DNA from: Trichomonas vaginalis G3
Taxonomy: Eukaryota > Parabasalia > Trichomonadida > Trichomonadidae
DNA: 64,000 nucleotides
Assembly: GCF_026262505.1 (NCBI RefSeq)
Contig: NC_067203.1
Coordinates: 14,272,392 to 14,336,391, forward strand
Direction: 5' to 3'
The position numbers and the translations under genes were made by a program. Under the pieces are notes generated by a model. It did not search any database. It saw nothing but the letters and a program-made list of their open reading frames with translations, and was not told where the DNA came from. Every line of letters begins with the position of its first letter. Position 1 is the stretch's first letter. Positions 42,419 to 51,880 of this stretch are shown here, one piece after another.

Positions 42419-43962
42419 TATAGTCATCTAATCTTATTATGGGGATGCCATTAGCACGCACCTGAATGGCAAAGCAACAATCCCTCATAAATCCAATAAG
42501 TGGCTTTGGTACATTTTCAGTTGCTAGTTCAATAGGTCCTTTAACAGACAATTTGTATGTTATTGGAGCAGTAGATGTTTGACCTTGCTGGAAGCAAAAG
42601 TCCACTTCTGTTGGAAAACCACATAAGAAATGTGTGTTGTCATAGCTATCCCATTTATGTTCCACACTACCATCATCCACCAATGACCTCATAACATCTT
42701 CATTAAATCCTATCATATCATTGTTTGTATTGCAAGCGTTCGCAACCATTTCATAAAATACAGGTCCATATGATTTTTCAGGTTCTGCAGGCATATTTCC
42801 ATAAGCTCCCATGGAAAGCTGAAGATATTTAAACTTAGGGTTCTCAAAATTAACATAATAGTTGTCTTTCTTTCTAAATAGTGCCCAAATACTTTTAACA
42901 TTAATAGGCGTATAAGCTGCTGTAAATGTTGCACTTGAACTATCTGTATTCTTTGAGAATGAACCGTCCATAGGAATCCAATCCATAACTTTAACAGGAA
43001 AAATAAAGCCTCGTTTGTATAATGTTCTACAAGTTCTGTATAAATGTTAGGGTCTAAAGAGAATGACTTTGGATGAATAAAACATTCATTAAAATCCATC
43101 TTTGTTCGAAATAGTTGCTGGGTTACAGTTGTAATAGTAACTGTTCCACTAGCTTCTACTGCCTTCGTTATCATAGTGAATGGTTCATTCCATGGAACAA
43201 ATTTATTTGTCGGTGGATTTGAATCTGAAGCAAATGCAACTTTAAGAGTTGGATTGAAAGCAATGATATCATTTACAGATATAGATGTGCATTGTAAGGC
43301 GTCGCTACTGAACTTTACTTTAAGCTGAATGTTTCCTGCAAAAGCTGGAATAAATCGAATAGCTTCTAATGGAAGGAATCTTCTAACAGGAATTCTTAAA
43401 CGAAGCTTAAAATCAAATGATTTTCCTGCTGTAATTGGACCACTAACAATTTGTCCTGTTCTGCATGTTCCCGAATGACTCCATACATCTTCATGTCGAG
43501 TCTTTGAGAAAACATCTACTTTCTTTATTTGTTCGGTAGTTTGTGAGTTTGAAGTTATATATGCTTCTTCTCTTGCGTTGTCTTGAGAATATACGATACG
43601 ACCATTTGCAAGGATTTGATATCCAGCAACTGCATAGAAAGCGTCATCGAAACCAATCCAAAATCCTGGTGGGTTTGTTTTATTGAACCTGAACCAATTT
43701 CTTTATCTGCAATAAATTGACCTTCCATTTTATACGTAATGAATGTATTGTAAAGGTCCAACATATTTTCACCAGGAGGTGAGAGATTGAATGTTACCCA
43801 TGTGTTATCTTTAGCAGTTCCAGGTTGTGATGGAATCTTTGCGTCAGAATATTTTCTATTAGTGTCACCAATTTGAACTGAATTGTCTATGATATCGAAA
43901 TATGAGCGAATCTGATGAATATGCTCTGCTGGAGTAAATTCGTTTAGCTGTTCGTTCTGCAT
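42419..43962 (-). pseudogene. MCP: Major capsid protein, Polinton 2 (broken)
   Basis: Homologous to 37,220-38,795 nearly throughout; starts MQNEQLNEFTPAEHIHQ. The extreme C-terminus differs because element B1 abuts the gene. Carries a few breaks. Confidence 0.75.
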
Positions 43963-43989
43963 GTATTTACTTCAGATAAAAATATCTAT

Positions 43990-44422
43990 TTACTTCATTA
44001 TTCTCACTCTTCTTCTTGGCATTCGTGGTGGAAGTTGTTTCTTGACATTTTCAATGAACTGTACATTCTCTTTTGTCTCAACTTCTTTCACTGGGGGTCA
44101 GGGTTCTTTGACTCGGTTTGTTTTTCAATGAAATTCACGAACTTTGCAATAAGCTCTTGGTTCGTTATTGAAAGTACATCTGGCTTCTTTTCTTCTGGTT
44201 CTTTGGTGGCTCAGTTTGAACAGAAGGTTTTATATGGGCTTCGTGGACTTCACCCTTGCCATACACCTTAATGTTGTCGCTTTCTGCATTCGCTAATGGA
44301 ACCTTTCTTTTTCTTACGTATATTGTACCATCTTTACTCTGACTTACGTAATAGAAAGGATGTTGTATTCCTCTTGCGTCATTTAATATAATAGACTCTC
44401 GCTCTGATTTTGACAAGCTCAT
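43990..44422 (-). pseudogene. Small basic structural-block protein, Polinton 2
   Basis: Homologue of 36,759-37,192 with the same start (MSLSKSERES) and Arg/Pro-rich end; broken. Confidence 0.5.
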
Positions 44423-44467
44423 TTTACATCGGTTAAAGTTTTAATTTTGTTTTTTATCTGCAGTCAA

Positions 44468-44728
44468 ATGACTCAGACAAGCCCTACGGACAAGACCCAA
44501 GGGGTCATAGATGTTGAAGCATTGAAGAAAGAAATTCGCGAGCAAATTTTATCCGAACTGAAGGAACAAAAACAAGAACAAAAGCCAGAGAGACCAAAGA
44601 GAAAACTTAGTGAAAAACAACTTGCTGCATTAGCTGCTGGAAGACAAAAGAACCCACGTTTGCTGGCGAAGAAAGCTAGAGAAGAAGCTGAAGCAAAAGC
44701 TAAAGAAGCTGAAGCAAAGAAAGAGTAA
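44468..44728 (+). CDS. Small Lys/Glu/Ala-rich basic protein, 86 aa
   Basis: Start ATG at 44,468 (MTQTSPTDKTQGVIDVEALK). It has two predicted long charged helices and a basic central block (RPKRKLSEKQLAAL), ending EAKAKEAEAKKE. The Lys-rich helix pattern resembles DNA-condensing or scaffolding proteins; no family match was recognised. It is divergent from 43,990-44,422, and 24 bp upstream of the penton-like gene in the same direction, so probably co-transcribed with it. Confidence 0.6.
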   Translation: MTQTSPTDKTQGVIDVEALKKEIREQILSELKEQKQEQKPERPKRKLSEKQLAALAAGRQKNPRLLAKKAREEAEAKAKEAEAKKE

Positions 44729-44752
44729 ATGGTTTATTTTTATCCGAATTAA

Positions 44753-45610
44753 ATGTATAGACAAATACCTTTATCTGTTGCGTTCAGTAGTGAAAACCCT
44801 GACGTCAAAATAAAGGGGAACAGAGTAACGTTTAAGTTTCCAACAGACTGGATTGTGAACATAAATGAAGAGAAGTACATTGGCATAACATCTATGTATA
44901 TAACACGTGCTTTCAGAAAGGTTGACTTTATACTTCAAGTCGAGATAGAAAATGACGAACAGTCTTTAAGCGCCCAAAACATTCACATATACAAATACTT
45001 TAAAGACGATACAACATTACAACAATGTATGATTTCATTTAATGAGATGTTCGAGAAAAAGTTCAACATTGAAGTACAAACTTTACAGCCTTTACGTGAG
45101 TTTCTTGCACAACTGAAAGAAGAAGGTAGTCAGCCACAACTTATAGACTTTCATTATGAATTTAATGAAAATGAAGATGGAACACATGACTGTCAGTTTG
45201 TTGTATTCTCACCATTCAATGAAGTCGCTAAAGAGAAAGAAAATCCATTACGTATAAGATTTCAAATATCTGAACCAAGTGATGATTTCAAGAATGTTTT
45301 CAATTATGATGCAATGCTTCCGAGGAAAAATGAATTTTCAAAGATTGTAACACCTGGCATTTGGGATAGAAAGCAAGCTATATTATATTCAAACTTAAGT
45401 AAGGGAGTTGAAAATGAGTTCATTGGTCATACAAGAAATTCACCATTACCAAATCCCAAATACTATAAATTAACTGGCTTCAATCGTGAGTTTTGGATAG
45501 ACATGTTCTCCACTCACGACCATAAATGTCCAGTGTTCTTGCCTCCAGATGGGAAGGACTGTCTCTACATTGAAGCACAACTCTTAAACTCTACCATTGC
45601 AGTATTGTAA
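44753..45610 (+). CDS. Penton/minor-capsid-like protein, 285 aa, Polinton 2
   Basis: About 97% identical to 35,578-36,435 and equally long, starting MYRQIPLSVAFSSENPD after TTTATTTTTATCCGAATTAA. It is convergent with pPolB; the gap between them holds a 12-bp minisatellite. Near-perfect conservation between the two elements indicates recent spread. Confidence 0.65.
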   Translation: MYRQIPLSVAFSSENPDVKIKGNRVTFKFPTDWIVNINEEKYIGITSMYITRAFRKVDFILQVEIENDEQSLSAQNIHIYKYFKDDTTLQQCMISFNEMFEKKFNIEVQTLQPLREFLAQLKEEGSQPQLIDFHYEFNENEDGTHDCQFVVFSPFNEVAKEKENPLRIRFQISEPSDDFKNVFNYDAMLPRKNEFSKIVTPGIWDRKQAILYSNLSKGVENEFIGHTRNSPLPNPKYYKLTGFNREFWIDMFSTHDHKCPVFLPPDGKDCLYIEAQLLNSTIAVL

Positions 45611-45638
45611 AATCTACACTAGCTTTATTTTTATCACG

Positions 45639-45760
45639 AATGACCTCATTGCTGACAAAAATAAATGACCTCATTCATGACCTCATTGCTGACCTCATTC
45701 ATGACCTCATTCATGACCTCATTGCTGACCTCATTCATGACCTCATTGCTGACAAAAATA
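45639..45760. repeat. 12-bp minisatellite between convergent genes
   Basis: TGACCTCATTCA and TGACCTCATTGC alternate about ten times. Polinton 1 has only about two copies at the same place (35,515-35,555). Units are flanked by GACAAAAATAAA on both sides. Confidence 0.85.
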
Positions 45761-45767
45761 AATGACC

Positions 45768-48644
45768 TCAGAACTTCAACTTACGAATAAAGCTTGTTTT
45801 AGTCGTTATTGAGAAGTTAAACTTTTCAGCAAAGCAAGGACTAGAAGACTTACATAAGTCAAATCCAATCTCTTGACCGTCATAAAGTGCTTTATATAAC
45901 TTCATAACACTGAACTCAGAGTCTTTGTCAAATTTTCCTTGCGGAACCATTAAACCTTTATCTTCATCATAGAAACACTGAACAGAGTCAGGAAACATTT
46001 CATTAGCGGTTAAAGCAATAACATCTTGCTTCACGCCTTTCATTCTGCAGTGAAATGCAACTTCATTTAAATCATTCGTGAGTAAGTCTATGTAAGTCTT
46101 CTTTCCACAAAATATTGACTTGTATGCTAAACTTTGTTTATCTTTTGTGATTTCTGCAAAGTCGCTATGAAATTGACCAAGGTTTTTACCAATGAGAACT
46201 CTTCCATAACGTTTCTCAAACTCTTCAGCTAAACGAGGGATATCTTCATTGTAGAGATGCATACTGTCCGTATCGCTATAAAAGATGTCCATTCCTAAGT
46301 CTTCAGCAGTACAGAATACTTCACACATTATTCTCTTCGACATAGACAGAATGTTAACACAAAGTGGACAGAAGTTAAAGTGTCTGCAAATGCTTTTCGT
46401 TAGCTTGAAAATAGTTTTATCTGAACCATCCAAACCTTCGAACTTCACTATATGGTTGTAGTTTCTGATGGCATATCTTATAGCATCTTTGTCATTTACT
46501 ATGGTTATTTTTGACTCAATAGGAGATAGAATAGTTTTGCCATAAATACTGTTCAGAATGAGCTTTATATTTTCTTGCAAAGGATTTCCTTCTTTCTTAT
46601 ACTTTAACCTTAACTCAAACAACTTCTTTACTTCATCTCTTATTCTAATATCTCTGTTTCCATCGTAATAGTATCCTTGCAACACTTCACATTTGACACC
46701 TTGATATTTTATGAGGTCTTGTAATGTTATATGGTCAACATACATTAAACAGCAAGTGTTTGAACTTCTGGGAACGTTAAGTTCTGGATTTAGTTCAGGG
46801 TCACAAACTATTAAAGGAAAGTGTCTATGTATTCCAATCTTTGTTATCTTAATGAGAACAAAGAAGCCTGACATAAACTTTTCACCAATGGGTTCCTTTT
46901 GGTCGTCATCGAATAAATGCTTTAACAAATATTCAGAACTTAACATCTCATCCTTCAATACTTTTGGAATTCCTTCTAAAGTATAAAGTCTTGCTATAGC
47001 GGATGGATATAATGAAACAGCGTCGAAGTCAGCAATGAGTTTCTTTTCGCTCTTTTGTTTCATGTTATCTGACAACATACATCTTCCACCTTGAATGCAT
47101 CTCGAAATAAATTCTCTTGGTTTATTTGAGAGGTCATATAAATTTCCATTCGGGAAGTATACTCTGTTCTCAAACAATTTGTTAGCAATAGAACAAATAC
47201 TAACGTAGTCATAAACGTTTAAATCAAATTCTTTTAATATATCATTGCGGAACTTAACAAAACCTTCTCTTAAAATTCTTACATCTTGTTTGCAATAAAA
47301 TGTGCTATACTTTTCTAAGTCGAAGTGGTTTTCATCTATTCTGCAACCTTTGATGGAATCTATGTTTTTCATAAATGTATCTGCATCCTGGATAAACTTA
47401 CACGCTTCAGAAATGACACCAGTTCTGTTGTCATTTGCTAACAAAGTACTGCTGTAGTAGTTGTATGGAAATACTTCTTTCGGTCCTGTTTGTAAGTTAA
47501 ACATAGCAGGAAATAGTTTAAGCTTCTTATTTATAACACTGTAAGAGTCTTTTATAATAATTGCCCTTCCTTTATATAAGCCAGTTATTTGCATTGTTCG
47601 TGAACCTTTAATGATGGGAGTTCCTTTCACTTCTGTCATGTGTCTTAAGATGAAGTTTATATCATAGCTGAGGTTATGGAAATATATTAAACTCTTGTCA
47701 GGAAGTCGTTCCAAAAATTCTGTTGCACAGTTCTGACCCCAAATGCTTTGACTCACTGAACCATCTTCACTGTCGTAACAGATGTTAAAAGCTTTATGAA
47801 AGCCATCGGTACTACACTCAAAGTCAGCAAAGAAAACGTGCTCAGGAATGAACTTGCACTTATTTTTATTTACTTCTTTTGACTCGGCTTTCTTCTTCAG
47901 TTGTACACAATACTTTGGAGCATATGTCAAATCTTTAAATGGTGCAAGGTTCTGTTTATATAAGTCAGTCGTATATGTGAAAAGTTCTCCATAAGAAATA
48001 GGTTCGAAATATTTGCACTCCCACAATGTTTTCATAACATCCCATAGCGGTGTAGTTCTATCCATGCGAACTACATATTTATCTTCTCTCTTTGTATAAA
48101 TCTTCATCTGTTTCTCAATGTTCATTCCACCACACTCCTTCAAGATTTCTATATAGTTGCGAATGAAATATGTTGTCATTGGAAGTCTTTCATTTAGCAT
48201 GTAGTGGTCTTCAACAAGAAGTAAGTCAATAGTTCGAACAGTTTTACATTCTTTTGGTATGTATCTCTTTATTTCATTATGTCTTGAGTCATTGAAGTAA
48301 CCAATGGTAACATTAAATGCTATACCTGTTGCGTCAGAAATTTCTTGTACTTTACTTTGAGGAAAGTCTCTAACACGAATGACTTCTCTCATGTGGTCAA
48401 TAGTTTCTTCATTTACTCCAGCCTGAATGCAAGCATAAACGAAGCAGTTATCTTCTGTCATAAGTGTTGCAGTTCTTTTGTTCAGTTCATTGAAGATTTG
48501 GTAGCGTTCAAGCTTTATAGGTAATGTGCAAAGATACTTCCAGAACTGACCGCTTCTCTTCTTATAAAACTTCTTTTCACCAAGGATTTCATTCCAGAAG
48601 TCATCTATATCTTGTTTATCTCCTGTTTGTTTAAGTCTGTTCAA
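45768..48644 (-). CDS. pPolB: Protein-primed family B DNA polymerase (pPolB), 958 aa
   Basis: It replicates the linear element from protein-primed ends. The 3'-5' exonuclease motifs are ADFEC (D274, E276), HNLSYD (N324, D328) and YCKQD (Y450, D454). Polymerase motif A is DAVSLYPSAI (D541), motif B KLILNSIYG (694-702) and motif C YSDTDS (789-794); GKKTY follows at about 847. The long insertion between motifs A and B is where the TPR regions of protein-primed polymerases lie. Residues about 40-165 form an extra N-terminal domain with DNC (C67) and DHY (H147), recalling OTU-type cysteine peptidases. Coding similarity to the Polinton 1 gene continues upstream to an ATG at 48,757. Confidence 0.92.
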   Translation of the reverse strand: MNRLKQTGDKQDIDDFWNEILGEKKFYKKRSGQFWKYLCTLPIKLERYQIFNELNKRTATLMTEDNCFVYACIQAGVNEETIDHMREVIRVRDFPQSKVQEISDATGIAFNVTIGYFNDSRHNEIKRYIPKECKTVRTIDLLLVEDHYMLNERLPMTTYFIRNYIEILKECGGMNIEKQMKIYTKREDKYVVRMDRTTPLWDVMKTLWECKYFEPISYGELFTYTTDLYKQNLAPFKDLTYAPKYCVQLKKKAESKEVNKNKCKFIPEHVFFADFECSTDGFHKAFNICYDSEDGSVSQSIWGQNCATEFLERLPDKSLIYFHNLSYDINFILRHMTEVKGTPIIKGSRTMQITGLYKGRAIIIKDSYSVINKKLKLFPAMFNLQTGPKEVFPYNYYSSTLLANDNRTGVISEACKFIQDADTFMKNIDSIKGCRIDENHFDLEKYSTFYCKQDVRILREGFVKFRNDILKEFDLNVYDYVSICSIANKLFENRVYFPNGNLYDLSNKPREFISRCIQGGRCMLSDNMKQKSEKKLIADFDAVSLYPSAIARLYTLEGIPKVLKDEMLSSEYLLKHLFDDDQKEPIGEKFMSGFFVLIKITKIGIHRHFPLIVCDPELNPELNVPRSSNTCCLMYVDHITLQDLIKYQGVKCEVLQGYYYDGNRDIRIRDEVKKLFELRLKYKKEGNPLQENIKLILNSIYGKTILSPIESKITIVNDKDAIRYAIRNYNHIVKFEGLDGSDKTIFKLTKSICRHFNFCPLCVNILSMSKRIMCEVFCTAEDLGMDIFYSDTDSMHLYNEDIPRLAEEFEKRYGRVLIGKNLGQFHSDFAEITKDKQSLAYKSIFCGKKTYIDLLTNDLNEVAFHCRMKGVKQDVIALTANEMFPDSVQCFYDEDKGLMVPQGKFDKDSEFSVMKLYKALYDGQEIGFDLCKSSSPCFAEKFNFSITTKTSFIRKLKF

Positions 48645-48772
48645 TAATCTTTCTGTCTTTCTGTCAGTGTGCTTTCATCTCTATATGGTCTCTTTTTTGG
48701 TTTGCCTTTCTTTACATCTGACATCGTTAAGCCTTCATATTCTGTTAAATCATACATCTTTATTTCGGTAAG

Positions 48773-49618
48773 ATTCTTTATGTTTGTCAAGAAGAAGTCA
48801 TAGTGCATTTCAACAATACCTGCAGCATTTGCTTCTATCTCTGATATAAAGTTCTCCTTCAAGAGCTGATGTAGTAATGTTCCAATATTATTGAGGTTTA
48901 ACGTAGAACATTCATACTTTCCACCAAGTTTATAACATACCATCCATCTTTGTTGGGAGTTTATTTTAATCTTCTCTAAGAGTCTCATGAAAACCTTACC
49001 GAAATGTTTGTGTAAGTAGTCTCTGTTTGGTTCATCTAAAGCTTCGATGTTAAAGTCAATGAGTCTATTGCCTGTCTTAACATTTCTCTTCCTATTCTCT
49101 TCATCTTTCTTTAACTATCTCTCACCTTCTTTTGGTTTGTCGTCAATGGAACGAATGACATCGTTAGCTTTGCGAACTTGTTCTATAGCACTTTTAAACA
49201 TCTCTCTTCTCTGTTGTTTCAGTGTGTCGTCTCTCTTTCGTGTTTCACCAACGTTTGCATTTGTTATGTCAAACATCTCTTGACGAACATCATGCGAAAG
49301 AGCTTTACGAGTATGACCAACGTTCGCATTTGTTATGTCAAACATTTCTCTTCTTACTTCATGAGGTACTGAACGTCTATGATATAAGTCAATAACAATG
49401 TCATTTAAAGGCAATTCTCTTGCATGGACTTCGTCCTCGCCGCGTTGCGGCTTTATGAACTCATGAATTCTATCATAACTTATTGCACCATTATAGTCAT
49501 TGAGGATGTCAGCGAGTGCTTTTTTGTTTGTTGCGTAATGCTTTGCAACATCTATATTAGCTTCTGTAAGAAGTTGTTTTATTTCCGAGTGTTCTAACTT
49601 AGACAACTTCCGATACAT
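48773..49618 (-). pseudogene. MFDITNANVG-repeat protein upstream of pPolB, Polinton 2
   Basis: Homologue of 14,225-15,148, starting MYRKLSKLEHSEIKQ, with two instead of three MFDITNANVG repeats and the internal double hairpin at about 49,426-49,450. The distal part adjoins pPolB. Broken. Confidence 0.55.
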
Positions 49619-49709
49619 CTTTAGTAGGAAATAAAAAAATATTTTTTTGAAAAAATTAGATTAGATTTTTTAAAGTTATTTTTCAAAATAATTTAATATT
49701 TTTATTTTA
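49619..49709. promoter_or_regulatory. Bidirectional AT-rich promoter region, Polinton 2
   Basis: AAATAAAAAAATATTTTTTTG, TTAGATTAGATTTTTTAAAG and TAATTTAATATTTTTATTTTA lie between divergent starts at 49,618 and 49,710. Almost the same as 14,134-14,224. Confidence 0.5.
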
Positions 49710-50183
49710 ATGAAACACATGCAAGATTGCAAGTTCTTTTCATACAATGCTCTCGCTACTGCCATCAAGAATGAGTTCAATAATGCTTTAAATGTTAATG
49801 TTATCTTTAACAAGAAGTTTGTGAAAGAATCTAAGTTTGGTCAGTATGTCAGACCATTAGCTATCGTCATTGACCGCAAACGTTATACTTCACAAGAGTT
49901 AGCAGTAGTTTTGAAACAAAAGAGTTTCTTCGTGAATGTCAAAGATACTCATTATACTGTCATAAAGAACTCTAACATTGACTTCTTCAGTATTGCTTTA
50001 AATCTTTCCGAACAGAAAGAATATAAGAAGGGTGAAACATCTGTGAAATATTATCCTTCATCTCTGAAGACAATAACGAACAAAGATGTTATACAGAAAT
50101 TCATACCAAAGGTTGAAGAAGCTTCTATTGACATTGACGAAGAAAGTGAAATGGTTGAAGAAATTGACCCTGACGTCATTTAA
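49710..50183 (+). CDS. Unknown regulatory-block protein, 157 aa
   Basis: The frame is whole, starting MKHMQDCKFFSYNALATAIK. It has a mixed alpha/beta N-terminal two-thirds with several basic patches (IVIDRKRYTSQELAVVLKQK), a Ser/Thr/Lys region, and an acidic C-terminus (DIDEESEMVEEIDPDVI). The segment YTSQELAVVLKQKSFFV resembles a small helix-turn-helix-like unit, but no family is recognised. It is encoded opposite to its neighbours in every copy and convergent with KilA-N. Confidence 0.6.
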   Translation: MKHMQDCKFFSYNALATAIKNEFNNALNVNVIFNKKFVKESKFGQYVRPLAIVIDRKRYTSQELAVVLKQKSFFVNVKDTHYTVIKNSNIDFFSIALNLSEQKEYKKGETSVKYYPSSLKTITNKDVIQKFIPKVEEASIDIDEESEMVEEIDPDVI

Positions 50184-51029
50184 GCAAAAATATATTTTTG
50201 TTAATTCTTCCTCTTTGAAGTTGTCGAAATATTCTGTTATTTTTTCTTTCAGTAGCGGTAAGTCTTCTTTGAATGTAAGTATTGTGCAACCTTTGATATC
50301 ATAGTGTGTTTGAGGAAGCGTGTCTTGAACTATCTGTTTAACATCTTCATTCGGTGTCATTGAAATCGGTAAGTTGTCACGATAGAACCAGTTTCTGTCA
50401 GATTTATATATTTTAGCTAAGTCATAAAAGCTCTTGTTGTTTCTTCTCACTAAATGCAACATAACCATATCTCTATCTTCTTCTTTCTCCAACTCTTCAG
50501 CGTAAATCATATACTTATAGCTTTTTTCCTTTCCTTTTGGTACTGAACGCGGTATTCTTTTCTGTATGCTTTTGTCTTTGGATTCAATGACTTCATCTTT
50601 TGCTTGAAGTTTCTTTTCCATCTCTCCACGTTCTGCTTTATATAGTTCATCTAACATCATGAAAATATAACAAGCATAACGAGGTGAAGCCCACATTGCT
50701 ACAGCATTTACTAAAAGTCTATGAACATAATATCCTTTCAAACCAGGAGCCAAATTCTTGCGATTTTCGTACGGAATCTCTTCTCTCGGTTTTCCGGGGG
50801 AAGCAATCATATGAGGAAATTCTTCTAAAAGTTCTTTTGTCTGTTGGTTTTCAAACCAATGATATGCTTGCTTTGTAGAACGAAGAGCATTCATTATACT
50901 TTGCATTTGGTACATGTCATCTTTGACCGAACGAATGAGGCGAAGTTGTTTGTTATATTGTATGTATTCGTATTCTTCATTTATGGCTTCATGAACGATA
51001 GCAGTTGTTGTGTTCTCTGTTGTTGACAT
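50058..51029 (-). CDS. KilA-N / DUF3627 DNA-binding protein, Polinton 2
   Basis: Start MSTTENTTTAIVHEA after TTGTATGTAAGAACAGTA. Domain order as in 29,929-30,756: KilA-N with WASPRYAC, a charged coiled coil, and a DUF3627-like end. The open frame runs about 50 codons past the usual end and overlaps the convergent gene; the 71-aa gene that follows KilA-N in Polinton 1 is absent here. The iteron cluster of Polinton 1 is also missing upstream. Confidence 0.75.
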   Translation of the reverse strand: MSTTENTTTAIVHEAINEEYEYIQYNKQLRLIRSVKDDMYQMQSIMNALRSTKQAYHWFENQQTKELLEEFPHMIASPGKPREEIPYENRKNLAPGLKGYYVHRLLVNAVAMWASPRYACYIFMMLDELYKAERGEMEKKLQAKDEVIESKDKSIQKRIPRSVPKGKEKSYKYMIYAEELEKEEDRDMVMLHLVRRNNKSFYDLAKIYKSDRNWFYRDNLPISMTPNEDVKQIVQDTLPQTHYDIKGCTILTFKEDLPLLKEKITEYFDNFKEEELTKIYFCLNDVRVNFFNHFTFFVNVNRSFFNLWYEFLYNIFVRYCLQR

Positions 51030-51090
51030 TACTGTTCTTACATACAAAATAAAAAAATATTTTATAAAAAAACTAACTTTATTTTCTGAC
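51030..51090 (-). promoter_or_regulatory. AT-rich upstream module of KilA-N, Polinton 2
   Basis: On the minus strand, GAAAATAAAGTTAGTTTTTTT is followed by a T-rich run and TTGTATGTAAGAACAGTA before the ATG. Confidence 0.45.
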
Positions 51091-51117
51091 TTTCACAAAA
51101 GACCAAAAATAAACGCT

Positions 51118-51729
51118 TTACATGTATTTTTCAGCAACTTCGTCAAATAATTTTATAGCTTTATCTATCTCATCTACTTCAAACGTTTCTTTACCTTTCA
51201 TGGGAGCACCATACCTTTTCTCAAACTTTTCAAGTAGTTCTGTTTCAGCAGCTCTCATATCATTAACGAACACAACCTTGACTCTATTGACTGTACTGTC
51301 ATATCTTTGAGTTATATTATATGTTCTTCCTATCTTATATCTCTTTGTATTGAAGTCCTTCGGTTTCTGAACGATGTAAAGTAAGCCTTCACTGCAACGT
51401 TCTGAGTCGAATGAACCATAAGTTATGAAGTTATATCCAACAACTGGGTCTAACCATAACAAAACTATTGGTATAAGACTTTTGTCAATGAGATATGCTG
51501 TAGTTCCATAGAATCTTACCGATATCATAAGCTCAGGATTTCTTGTCAAAATTTTCTGAGTTGAAGCATTTCTAACCCAGTGGTTTGTTTTCTTTTCAGA
51601 TGGAGATATAATGTCTGACAAAGAATATTTGTTGTATTTCTTTGAGTATCTTACGTTTAAATCACCTATTCTAACCACTTTGGTGTCATTGTCTATCTTT
51701 CTAACTGTTTCAAACTCAATGTTTGACAT
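51118..51729 (-). CDS. KilA-N plus T5orf172 (GIY-YIG-like) protein, about 203 aa
   Basis: The start is the ATG at 51,729 (MSNIEFETVRKIDN) after TTGTATGTAAAGACAGTA. The N-terminal half resembles a KilA-N domain (KYSLSDIISPSEKKTNHWVR, NPELMISV). The C-terminal half has the T5orf172/GIY-YIG-like signature LLYIVQKP, YKIGRTYNITQRYD, then AAETELLEKFEKRYGAP. This fusion is typical of virus Bro-type and phage antirepressor-like proteins, so a DNA-binding or nicking role is plausible. It is absent from Polinton 1, whose equivalent spot has the conserved block and iterons. Confidence 0.7.
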   Translation of the reverse strand: MSNIEFETVRKIDNDTKVVRIGDLNVRYSKKYNKYSLSDIISPSEKKTNHWVRNASTQKILTRNPELMISVRFYGTTAYLIDKSLIPIVLLWLDPVVGYNFITYGSFDSERCSEGLLYIVQKPKDFNTKRYKIGRTYNITQRYDSTVNRVKVVFVNDMRAAETELLEKFEKRYGAPMKGKETFEVDEIDKAIKLFDEVAEKYM

Positions 51730-51790
51730 TACTGTCTTTACATACAAGATAAAAAATTTTCTTAGAAAAAATTAGCGTTATTTTTCTAAC
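51730..51790 (-). promoter_or_regulatory. AT-rich upstream module of the T5orf172 gene
   Basis: On the minus strand, AAAAATAACGCTAATTTTTTC then TTATCTTGTATGTAAAGACA: nearly identical to the module upstream of gene X in Polinton 1 (10,692), although the genes differ, pointing to recombination at promoters. Confidence 0.5.
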
Positions 51791-51828
51791 TAATGAAATT
51801 CATGAAATTTGGTTATTTTTCAGACAAA

Positions 51829-51880
51829 AATAATGTTTAGGGTAGATGGTTAGATCTAACCTGATATCTACCCTCATTAT
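51829..51880. repeat. Inverted repeat flanking gene X (Polinton 2, side 1)
   Basis: AATAATGTTTAGGGTAGATG then GGTTAGATCTAACC and a TCTACCC copy. The outer half-sites are GGGTAGA/TCTACCC here instead of GTTAGA/TCTAAC in Polinton 1. Confidence 0.7.
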
